DNA of 64,000 bases. It comes from Bacillus sp. NP157. GTDB lineage: Bacteria > Pseudomonadota > Gammaproteobacteria > Xanthomonadales > Rhodanobacteraceae. Below, in pieces: positions 56,905 to 64,000 of this stretch. How positions within the stretch are numbered: position 1 is the stretch's first letter; each line of letters starts with the position of its first letter. Under the pieces are notes generated by a model, which had not been told where the DNA came from, did no database searches, and saw nothing but the letters and a program-made list of their open reading frames with translations. A program made the translations under genes and the position numbers. Location of the stretch: positions 3,534,001 to 3,598,000 of the forward strand of contig CP076546.1 in NCBI GenBank assembly GCA_018889975.1. The letters are read 5' to 3'.

Positions 56905-59282
56905 GCCTTGCCACCACGCTTCGTGGCCAGCTGCTGCATGTCTTCGAGGATCTGCTTCTGCGACAGCACGCTGAGGTCGACTACTTCACGCGCCTGGGCC
57001 ACGTAGTACGCGAGCTGTTCGTCGCTGCGCACGAGCGAACGGTCCAGCGCCTCGCCGATCTCCTGCAGGCGCGTCAGCAAGGCGTCGTTGGCCTGGCCGA
57101 AGGCCTGCACCGCGGTACCGAACGCTTCGCCCAGGCCCGCCACGTGGTCGGCACTGCCGGTGATGCGCTCGGCGACGCCTTCCAGCTTTCCGGTCTCGCC
57201 CTGCACGTGCTCGATGAAGCGCGTGCCCACCCGATCGAGCAGGTCGGCCGATGTGGTGACCAGGCCATCGATGGCGGCACGTTGTTCGGTCGACGCGTGG
57301 TTGACGGCCCCGAGCAGGGTCTCAAGCGTTTCGAGCAGGCGGCTGCGCTCTTCCAGCATCGCGGTATCGCGCACCATGCTGTCGGACAGCTTCTGGCGAA
57401 GCTCCGCGACCACGTCGGCGGCGGCCTTCGGCGCTTCGGAAGCCGCATCGACCAGCCGGGAAATTTCCGCGATGGTCGCGCTGGCATGCGCCTGCGACTG
57501 CGTGGTGATGTCGTTGGCCAGGCTCGCCAGAGTCTCGCTGGTGGCCTGGTGCTGGGCGACCGCGCGGTCGCCGGCCTCGGTCCACTGTGTCGCGAGCTGG
57601 TCCGCGGTGCGGTTGAGCGACGTGGTCCAGGCGTCGAGGCGCGCGGCATCGCGCGATTCCAGCGTCGCCTGCAGCTCGCCCTGCGCCGCCTTCATCGCTT
57701 CGATGAGCGCGAGGGCTTGGCCTTCGAATGCCGCGAGCACGCTGGCGGCGGTGGATGCCTGCGCCTCGCGCTGCGCGACCAGCGTATCGCTCCAGCGCGC
57801 GCCGACCGTATCGGTGGTGGCAGCGAAGCTGGCGGAAGCCTCGGTGAGGCTGGTGGCCAGCGAGGCAGCCATCTGCTCCAGCCGCTCGTTCAGGGCGGTG
57901 GTGACGTCCTGCCACTGGCTGCCGAGCGCCGTGCCCAGCGCACGCTGTTCCTGGGACACCGACGCCACGAGGGCAGCCTGTGCTTCGGCAAGTGCGTGCA
58001 GGATCGTGTCGTGGCGTTCTGTGACATGGCCGAGCAAGTCCGCCTGGCGCGCCGTGAGCGTCGCCACCAACGTGCCCTGCTGCTCCGTCAGCGTCGTAAG
58101 CAACGCGGCCTGCCGTGCGGACGCGCTGGCGGCCGCCGTCGCCTGCTGCTCGTGCAGGCCGCTGACCATGCTGGTCGAGCGCTCGTCGAAGGAGACGTTG
58201 AAAGCCTGCAGCGAATCGCGCAGGTCGGCGGCCAGTTGGGCACCGCTCGTGCGCTGCTCGGCGATGGCGTCGTGCCACGCCACGGCCATCTTCTCGGTGG
58301 TCGCATCGAAGCCGGTCGCCAGCGAGGTCACCTGGCGATCGACCGCATCGGTGACGCTGGCGTGCAGCGCCGCGGTGTCGCGGGCGATGCCTTGCATCGT
58401 GGCATCGACCACGGGCTGCAACGCGGTGCTGGCGGCGCGCGCGCCATCAGCCACGCCATCCTTCAGGGATTTTTCCACGGAAGCCGCGAGGCGCTCGAAG
58501 GTGGCTTCGATGCGGGTGTGGAAGGTGTCCTGGCTGGAGGCGTGGCGTTCGCTGGCGGCGGTGCCCTGCTGTTCCAGCGCCGACATCATGCCTTGCAGGC
58601 GCTCGACCAGTGCCGGCATCAGCTCGGTCTGCTGCTGCAGGAGGCGGAACGAGGCTTCGCGCTGATGGGCCTGCGAGAACTCGCGCAACGTCGACGAAGC
58701 CTTCGCGTCCAGCAACTGCACCGCCTCGGCGCGCTCACGGCGTGCAAGCGCGACCAGCAAGCCCAGCATGGCGGAGGTCGCGACACCGGCGATCGACGTA
58801 CCGAAGGCGAAGCCGAGGCCCTTCACCGGCGCGGCGAGCGAGCTGCGGATGGCACCGAGGTCGGTCGCGCTTTCCAGCGCGATGCCGGTGCCACGCAACG
58901 TCGCCATCATGCCAAGCAGCGTGCCGAGCATGCCGAGCAGGACGAGCAAGCCCACGAGGTAGGGCGCCAGCGTCGGTGCCGGCAGTGCCACGCGCTCGCC
59001 CTCCACGCGCAGGCGCACGGCGTTGCGCAGGCTCGGGTTCACGCGGTCGAGCCACGTACCCAGGCTGGCAGGCGGTGCGCTGAGTTCGTCCACGGCCTGG
59101 AACAGCGAGACGGTGGCCATCCGGTAGCGCTGCAGTTCCAGCGCGCCGACGCAGTAGCCGATGGCGATCATCGCCGCGATGAACGAGCCCAGCGGATTGG
59201 TGCCGAGGTAGCCGATGCCAACCCAGCACACGGCGACGAAGCCAGCGAGGAAGACGACGAGATGGATGAAGTGTCTAGGCAT
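56901..59282 (-). CDS. MotA/TolQ/ExbB-like channel protein with ~600-residue coiled-coil tail (DUF802)
   Basis: A 793-residue protein. There are four predicted membrane helices at about 6-28, 31-47, 106-126 and 156-180. Helices 3-4 (YLVGLLVLLGMLGTLLGMM; GFAFGTSIAGVATSAMLGLL) match the MotA/TolQ/ExbB proton-channel signature. From residue 190 to the end it is an alanine-rich helical tail with weak internal repeats marked by tryptophans (W336, W457, W497, W567; for example ARWSDTLVAQREA and SQWQDVTTALNERL), which fits DUF802. A long cytoplasmic tail on a MotA core is the hallmark of ZorA. It lies between DUF3348 and the OmpA gene. Confidence 0.85.
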   Translation of the reverse strand: MPRHFIHLVVFLAGFVAVCWVGIGYLGTNPLGSFIAAMIAIGYCVGALELQRYRMATVSLFQAVDELSAPPASLGTWLDRVNPSLRNAVRLRVEGERVALPAPTLAPYLVGLLVLLGMLGTLLGMMATLRGTGIALESATDLGAIRSSLAAPVKGLGFAFGTSIAGVATSAMLGLLVALARRERAEAVQLLDAKASSTLREFSQAHQREASFRLLQQQTELMPALVERLQGMMSALEQQGTAASERHASSQDTFHTRIEATFERLAASVEKSLKDGVADGARAASTALQPVVDATMQGIARDTAALHASVTDAVDRQVTSLATGFDATTEKMAVAWHDAIAEQRTSGAQLAADLRDSLQAFNVSFDERSTSMVSGLHEQQATAAASASARQAALLTTLTEQQGTLVATLTARQADLLGHVTERHDTILHALAEAQAALVASVSQEQRALGTALGSQWQDVTTALNERLEQMAASLATSLTEASASFAATTDTVGARWSDTLVAQREAQASTAASVLAAFEGQALALIEAMKAAQGELQATLESRDAARLDAWTTSLNRTADQLATQWTEAGDRAVAQHQATSETLASLANDITTQSQAHASATIAEISRLVDAASEAPKAAADVVAELRQKLSDSMVRDTAMLEERSRLLETLETLLGAVNHASTEQRAAIDGLVTTSADLLDRVGTRFIEHVQGETGKLEGVAERITGSADHVAGLGEAFGTAVQAFGQANDALLTRLQEIGEALDRSLVRSDEQLAYYVAQAREVVDLSVLSQKQILEDMQQLATKRGGKA

Positions 59283-59292
59283 GGTTGACCAG

Positions 59293-60003
59293 TCAATGGC
59301 TACGGAGGGCGGCGATCAGCCCTTCGAGCGGTTGGAAACGTACGTCCAGTTCGGCGAGCAGGACATCCTGCATCTCCTGGATGAACACATCGAGCCAGGC
59401 GGCGGTGGCGCCAGCGTTTGCTTCGGCCACCTTCTTCGCCTTGTCGAAACGGGATTCGAGCATGCTGGCGACGCCGCCGAGCAGGCGCTGCTCGCGCGGG
59501 CTCAGCGCCCCTTCCATCACGGCATCCACCTCGGCCAGGCGCGCGAGCTCGGGGGAGCTGGCGGCCAGGTGGTCGCGCAGCTGGCCGCGCAACTTGCCGG
59601 TGGTGCCCTGGATGGAGCGCTGCATCAGCAGGTAGCGCTCGCGCAGGGCGGAGTAGTCCACCCGGGTCACGGCGTCGCCTTCGACGGCACCGGCGCGGGC
59701 GATGGCGCGGCTGCGGGCGCGCGCCCAGCTGGCTTCGTCGTTGACGGCCTCGAGGAGGGCGGACCGGGCGCCCTCGAGCAGGGCCTCCGACGGCGTCTCA
59801 CCCAGGGCGATATCGTCGTCCAGCGGCGCGGGCTGCCCGTCCAGGGCCGACGACAGGGCAAGCGACTGCGTCCAGCTGAGCCAGTGGCTCAGGCGGTCTG
59901 GCAGGGAACCGCTTGGCTGTGCCGCGTCGACCTCCCCCATGCGCGCCAGCAGGCGCACGAAGGTCGATCCCCGGACAGCGGGTCGTGGATGGGCTTGCGC
60001 CAT
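59293..60003 (-). CDS. DUF3348-family protein, first gene of motor-like operon
   Basis: The 236-residue soluble, mostly helical protein starts with RGSTFVRLLARMGEVDAAQPSGSLPDRLSHWLSW, contains YLLMQRSIQGTTGKLRGQLRDHL, and ends LAELDVRFQPLEGLIAALRSH. No membrane helix or catalytic motif is visible. It fits DUF3348, known only from co-occurrence with DUF802, OmpA and DUF2894 genes. It is separated from the DUF802 gene by 10 bases, so it heads the operon. Function unknown. Confidence 0.8.
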   Translation of the reverse strand: MAQAHPRPAVRGSTFVRLLARMGEVDAAQPSGSLPDRLSHWLSWTQSLALSSALDGQPAPLDDDIALGETPSEALLEGARSALLEAVNDEASWARARSRAIARAGAVEGDAVTRVDYSALRERYLLMQRSIQGTTGKLRGQLRDHLAASSPELARLAEVDAVMEGALSPREQRLLGGVASMLESRFDKAKKVAEANAGATAAWLDVFIQEMQDVLLAELDVRFQPLEGLIAALRSH

Positions 60004-60142
60004 GCTAAGTCGCTAAAAAGCGGACAGTTTACCCTATCGGCGTTGCACGCTGGCCGGCGCGGGCATGGCGGGTGCGCACGGCGTGCCCCGCACGGCCGAG
60101 TTTCCTCCGGCGAGCGATTGGGTACACTCCCGTTCCCGCGAG

Positions 60143-60218
<76 letters not shown>

Positions 60219-60272
60219 CGTTTCAGCGGTGACCGACGACTGCGAACCACTCGGCGCACCCGATACGCCGAA

Positions 60273-60707
60273 TCAATCCTGCGGACTGGTGCAGGCAGCG
60301 TAACGGGTACCTTCCACGTGGGTGATCTCGCCGCGACCCTCGACCGTGACGCTGCCCGTGTAGTGCTTGGCGCTATCGAAATCCACGTGGGCCGAAGCCG
60401 TCGATGTTCCCTTGCAGGTGAGCTTCCATGCCAGCGAGGTGCTGCGGCGTTGCTGGTCCGTGGCGGTGCACTCGCCTTCGGCCGGCGTCCACGCTGCGAA
60501 AGTGGTCCACGGGTCGGCACCTTCATCGACGCAGTGCCAGTGCACTTCCGCCGCACCCGCCTTGCCGTTGACCACGTGCCTGACCAGGATCTTCCATAGC
60601 CCCGGCATGGCGCCGAAGTCGCCGGGATCCGCACGAACGGGCAAGGTCGCCGTCATGGCAAGTGCACACGCGGCGGCCGCAACGGTGAGCTGCAAAAACT
60701 TGTGCAT
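60273..60707 (-). CDS. Secreted DUF3617-family protein
   Basis: The 144-residue protein has a Sec signal peptide (MHKFLQLTVAAAACALAMTA, then LPVRA) and a DUF3617 body starting GLWKILVRHVVNGK, with four cysteines that probably pair (HWHCVDEG, GECTATD, KLTCKG, YAACTS). AGGAG precedes two adjacent ATGs; I chose the second (60705-60707) for spacing. Function unknown. Confidence 0.8.
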   Translation of the reverse strand: MHKFLQLTVAAAACALAMTATLPVRADPGDFGAMPGLWKILVRHVVNGKAGAAEVHWHCVDEGADPWTTFAAWTPAEGECTATDQQRRSTSLAWKLTCKGTSTASAHVDFDSAKHYTGSVTVEGRGEITHVEGTRYAACTSPQD

Positions 60708-60729
60708 CATCTGACTCCTTTGCAACACG

Positions 60730-60757
60730 AAAACCCTGCCCGCTTTCGCGGGCAAGG
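60730..60757 (-). terminator. Terminator of the phosphoesterase gene
   Basis: The stem TTGCCCGC / GCGGGCAG with a short loop is followed on the minus strand by GGTTTTCG. It lies 26 bases beyond the phosphoesterase stop and overlaps the DUF3617 leader. Confidence 0.75.
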
Positions 60758-60782
60758 TCGGTATCGAGTGAACCGTGGGCGA

Positions 60783-62819
60783 TCAGTCGACGATCGCTGC
60801 GGTATCGCGGACATCCTTCCTGGCGAAGTTGAACATGTCCATGAGGTTGCCGATGGCCGGGGCATTCACCGGCACGTACGGACGCTCCTTGAACGAGACC
60901 GGGTTAGGCAGGTTGTCGCGGCTGCGGGCGGAGATCTGGTCCTTCAGGTTCCAGTTGGCCTCGACGAATTTATCGAACGAGACATGGTCGTAGTACGTGT
61001 GCACGACCTTGCCGCCCTGCGAGTACTTCGACACCACCAGCAGCGGGATGCGCGTACCGTCGCCGAAGAAGTCGATCGGCTGGATGTAGCCGGAATCGTA
61101 GTAGCCACCGCCTTCGTCGAAGGTCACCATGATCACGGTGTCATCCCAGACCTTCGGGTTGGCCTGGGCCATCTCGACGATCTTGCGCACATAACCTTCG
61201 AACAGGTCCAGCTTCGACGAGGCCGGATGACCATCCAGGATGCCGTCCGGCTTGGCGATGGACACCGCCGGCAGCGTGTTGTTCTGGATGTCGTCGTACA
61301 GGTCGTTGATGTCCTGGTTCTTGGCGCGCAGGGCGGGATCGGTCATGACCTGGGTGGAGTACAGGAAGGGATCGCAGATGTTGCAGAAGGTGCCGGCCTC
61401 ACCGTCTTCCTTGCCGCCGCCGAAGCCTTCGCCGTAGTACTTCCAGGAAACCTTGTGCTTCTCCAGCAGCAGCGCCAGGTTCTCCTGCGTGGTCGGCGGG
61501 ATGGTGAACTGGTCGGGGCCCAGCGGTGCCGGCGTGCCGTCACCCATGTAGCCCGGGTTGTAGTTGTTCACCAGGTAGTAGGCCTTGGGCTTGCAGTCCG
61601 TGCCCTTGAACGAGAGGTACGGCAGCGAGCGCAGGTAGTTCCTGACCTGCTTCACGCCCGGCTGGCTTTCGTCGGCGCACTCGACGTACGAACCGCCGCC
61701 GTAACCGTCCTGCACCCACCAGTTGTTGGTACCGAACTGCGCGTCCGGGTTCTCGATCTGGTTTTGCGGCGGGGTGGCCGGGTTGCCATTGGCGTCGGCG
61801 TAGTAGATCAGGGTGCCGAAGCCCAGCATGATGTGGTTGGCACCCGTGCCGCCCATCACCGACTGGTGGAAGTTGTCGCTCAGCGCATACTTCTGGGCCA
61901 GTTCCTTGAAGTAGGGCGCATCGCCCTGGGCCATGTTCAGGAACTGCATGGCGGTGGAGCCTTCACCGGTGCTCTGGTCGTTGAAGTTCGCCGGCAGCGG
62001 CGCGCCGTTGTTGCCTGCGCCCATGGTCGTTTCGACCCAGGGAAACAGGTCGTTGCGGCAACCGCTGGGATTGGCGGCGGTGGCCGCCTTGGTGTCGCAA
62101 TCGAGCTGCTGCCACATCTGGAAGAAGCGATGCACGGGGCTGTTGGCGTAGGCGTCGTAGCTGATCGACGCATGCATATCCACCGGCGCGTTGACGAGTT
62201 TGGCCGGGAAGCGGGTATCGACGACGCCGTTGGGCAGGCCCGTGCCGCCGGCAGCAAGCATGTCGTAGGTGCCATCGGGAAGAGCCGGTTCGATCGCCTC
62301 GGCCTGCGCCGCGGAAGCGAACGGTGCCGCGGTGGGTGCACCACCGGTGTTCATCTGCGGAAGCGTCTTGTACTTGCCGGCCTTCTTCGGCGACATGTCG
62401 TACTTGCCGGTGCTCGAGGCCATGAACTGCGTGGCGAGGTCCACGTTCGGACCCGGCGTGCCGTCGGCATTGACGATGCCCTTGGACAGCAGGTTGTCCA
62501 CCGACTGACCCTTCGGTGCGGTGTAGGTGCCATAAACGTGGTCGAACGTGCGGTTCTCGCCGATCAGCAGGATCACGTGCTTGATCGGGGTGGCGGTGTT
62601 GTCGCTGTTGTCCTGGCCGTGGGGCGGCTTGTGCAATACGACGATGCCGCCGGGAGGGCCAGCCTGGGGCTTGAAGGGAGCCACGGGCACATTCTGGCGG
62701 AACTGCGCATCATGGTCGGGTGGAGTGGTGTCCTGCGCGCTGACGACGCCACCGAGGCCGACGGAAAGCGCACCAATCAACAGCGGCGAAAGCCGCGTGC
62801 GGCGCAACCAAGTAACCAT
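60783..62819 (-). CDS. Exported phospholipase C/acid phosphatase-type phosphoesterase
   Basis: A 678-residue enzyme with a signal peptide (RTRLSPLLIGALSVGLGGVVSAQ) that has a weak twin-arginine look (LRRTRLS). The family motif is IKHVILLIGENRTFDHVYG, and later TGANHIMLG and VIMVTFDEGGGYYDS carry metal ligands, as in PLC/AcpA phosphoesterases. Substrate could be phospholipids or other phosphoesters. Two Cys near the middle (TFCNICDP) are notable. It has its own terminator. Confidence 0.87.
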   Translation of the reverse strand: MVTWLRRTRLSPLLIGALSVGLGGVVSAQDTTPPDHDAQFRQNVPVAPFKPQAGPPGGIVVLHKPPHGQDNSDNTATPIKHVILLIGENRTFDHVYGTYTAPKGQSVDNLLSKGIVNADGTPGPNVDLATQFMASSTGKYDMSPKKAGKYKTLPQMNTGGAPTAAPFASAAQAEAIEPALPDGTYDMLAAGGTGLPNGVVDTRFPAKLVNAPVDMHASISYDAYANSPVHRFFQMWQQLDCDTKAATAANPSGCRNDLFPWVETTMGAGNNGAPLPANFNDQSTGEGSTAMQFLNMAQGDAPYFKELAQKYALSDNFHQSVMGGTGANHIMLGFGTLIYYADANGNPATPPQNQIENPDAQFGTNNWWVQDGYGGGSYVECADESQPGVKQVRNYLRSLPYLSFKGTDCKPKAYYLVNNYNPGYMGDGTPAPLGPDQFTIPPTTQENLALLLEKHKVSWKYYGEGFGGGKEDGEAGTFCNICDPFLYSTQVMTDPALRAKNQDINDLYDDIQNNTLPAVSIAKPDGILDGHPASSKLDLFEGYVRKIVEMAQANPKVWDDTVIMVTFDEGGGYYDSGYIQPIDFFGDGTRIPLLVVSKYSQGGKVVHTYYDHVSFDKFVEANWNLKDQISARSRDNLPNPVSFKERPYVPVNAPAIGNLMDMFNFARKDVRDTAAIVD

Positions 62820-62998
62820 TTGCGATTCTCCCTACGGAAGCCTTCCCCCTGATGCGTATCGACTGCGGTTGTGTGTGACCCGTCGATCGCAAGGAGCTTC
62901 TGCTTCGCATGTGACGAATCGTTGGCATGGCGGCGACAATGCGCGAGGACGTGATGACATTCACGTGTCAACGCAAGATATTGCGAACAATCGTGTTT

Positions 62999-64000
62999 TC
63001 AGACGAGTTCGTAGGGACGCATCATTTCGTTGTCTTCGTGCTCCAGGTAATGGCAGTGCCAGACGTATTTGCCGGGCTCGCCGTCGAAGCGCGTGATGAT
63101 GCGGGTGACCATCCCGGGGTCGCAACGCACGGTGTCTTTCCAGCCGGCTTCGTGCGCGGCCGGTGGGATCGATGGTCCGGTGAATTTCAGTTCCTTGCGG
63201 GCGTTCCACGCGAAGAGATCGAACGGACGGCGCTCCAAGACCTGGAATCGCACGAGATGCAGGTGGATGGGATGCGCGTCACCCGTGACATTGACGAACG
63301 CCCAGGTTTCCACCGTGCCTTTCCTGGGTTTTTCACTGATGGGATCGCTCCACATCTTTCCATCGAGCAGCATCGTCATGGGATTGCCGCCGGAATCGTC
63401 CTGCTCGCCCAGTGCAAGCACGCGATCCTGCACCGCCGTGGAGGGATCGATGCGCTGGACCGGCCTCAGCGCGGCCGGTACCACCGACGTATCGCGGCGT
63501 CCTCTGGCGCGAACGCGGAACTCGACGATGCCGTCGGCCTGGTGGCGTAGCTGCACCGACTGGCCCGCGTATGCGCTGAAATCGACGATCACCTCGGCGC
63601 GTTCGGCCGGGTAGAGCTCGATGTTCAGTCGATCCGTGGGCGCTGCCAACAGCCCCTGGTCGCTGCCGATCTGCTGGAATGGCTTGCCGTGCGACAGCGA
63701 CAGGTTGAAGAAGCTGGTGTTGGCCACGTTGGTCAGCCGGAAGCGGTAACGGCGCGGCTCCACTTCAAGATACGGATACAGCTTGCCGTTGCACAGCACC
63801 GCGTCCCCGCGGCATTCGGACACCCAGGGGGCCTCGGGATCGTCCGACACCGGGTAATAAAGCGCGCCGCTCCTGGCGAGCAGGCGGTCGTAGAGCATCA
63901 ACGGGATATCGAATTCGCCCGAGGGCAGGCCCAGGGCCTGCTCATCGTCGTCGTGCACATGGAAGCTGCCGAACAGGCCTGCGTAGATGTTCAGCCGCGT
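62999..64000 (-). CDS. Multicopper oxidase, C-terminal two-thirds, cut by window edge
   Basis: The minus strand is open to the window end; the frame there reads TRLNIYAGLFGSFHVHDDDEQ and continues for about 333 residues. Copper motifs are present: the HPIHLHLVRFQVL block, and HCHYLEHEDNEMM with the type 1 ligands. It resembles CotA/bilirubin oxidase-type laccases, which oxidise phenols or metals with O2 as acceptor. The start and N-terminal cupredoxin domains are outside the window. A 179-base gap separates it from the phosphoesterase. Confidence 0.9.
   Translation of the reverse strand, partial: TRLNIYAGLFGSFHVHDDDEQALGLPSGEFDIPLMLYDRLLARSGALYYPVSDDPEAPWVSECRGDAVLCNGKLYPYLEVEPRRYRFRLTNVANTSFFNLSLSHGKPFQQIGSDQGLLAAPTDRLNIELYPAERAEVIVDFSAYAGQSVQLRHQADGIVEFRVRARGRRDTSVVPAALRPVQRIDPSTAVQDRVLALGEQDDSGGNPMTMLLDGKMWSDPISEKPRKGTVETWAFVNVTGDAHPIHLHLVRFQVLERRPFDLFAWNARKELKFTGPSIPPAAHEAGWKDTVRCDPGMVTRIITRFDGEPGKYVWHCHYLEHEDNEMMRPYELV

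Noticed and set aside
57144-59288. 714-codon open frame on the plus strand across the DUF802 gene
   Set aside because: The minus-strand protein has clear membrane helices, repeats and operon overlaps; the plus frame does not.
55809-60003. Complete Zorya defence system
   Set aside because: Only ZorA/ZorB-like subunits are present; no ZorC, ZorD helicase or ZorE nuclease was found nearby.
60702-62852. 716-codon open frame on the plus strand across the phosphoesterase gene
   Set aside because: Antisense to a gene with clear catalytic motifs and signal peptide.

Overview
The window is GC-rich chromosomal DNA from a gammaproteobacterium, most likely Xanthomonadales of the Rhodanobacteraceae type (Luteibacter/Dyella relatives). 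The basis is gene content: a XanB2-type chorismatase beside an aryl-polyene (xanthomonadin-like) locus, the LysM-dprA / def-fmt-rsmB arrangement, a topA with a lysine-rich tail and no visible zinc fingers, and dense packing with many ATGA overlaps. The species call is inference. No insertion sequence, prophage or CRISPR array was seen.

Layout. 0-7 kb: N-terminal end of an ATP sulfurylase gene (cut by the window edge), comM, ubiK, a P-II gene, gpmA, a beta-helix periplasmic protein, hemF and a YdcF-type protein. 7-14.7 kb: a pigment locus of two divergent arms. The plus arm has a ketosynthase, a chain-length factor, a glycosyltransferase and a flavin halogenase-like protein. The minus arm has an ACP, two hotdog dehydratases and an LpxL-type acyltransferase, with the chorismatase gene xanB2 reading away from the ACP. 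14.7-25 kb: glmU, an AsmA-like protein and the complete ATP synthase operon atpIBEFHAGDC. 25-32 kb: phasin, queD, a LuxR-type regulator, tRNA-Met, rppH, bfd-bfr, bactofilin, erpA, nudC and ampE. 32-46 kb: an MFS-PlsC fusion, purD, a XanA2-like ligase, tsaC, topA, dprA, a LysM protein, def, fmt and rsmB. 45-52 kb: envelope polysaccharide genes (two glycosyltransferases, an O-antigen ligase-like protein, an ArnT-like protein, a TPR protein and a second LpxL-type acyltransferase). 52-55 kb: dtd, rpoD, then a NYN-domain nuclease in a lower-GC patch. 55.8-60 kb: a four-gene operon (DUF3348, DUF802, OmpA, DUF2894). 60-64 kb: tRNA-Ile2, a DUF3617 protein, a phospholipase C-type phosphoesterase and the C-terminal part of a multicopper oxidase.

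How the genes work together. XanB2 would make 3- and 4-hydroxybenzoate from chorismate, the ligase at 35.4-36.8 kb could load the aryl acid onto the ACP, and the ketosynthase/dehydratase genes would extend and dehydrate the polyene. No ketoreductase, exporter or thioesterase is present here, so the pathway must be completed elsewhere. The best candidate for an undescribed system is the minus-strand operon at 55.8-60.0 kb. It pairs a MotA/TolQ/ExbB-like channel carrying a ~600-residue coiled-coil tail with a MotB-like OmpA protein that has an aspartate in its single membrane helix. This is the architecture of the Zorya ZorA/ZorB motor, but here it is flanked by two uncharacterised proteins instead of the known Zorya effectors.

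A second notable pattern is a palindromic REP-like element found three times. Each copy lies between convergent genes and each supplies the TAG stop codon of the minus-strand gene (hemF, glmU, MFS-PlsC).
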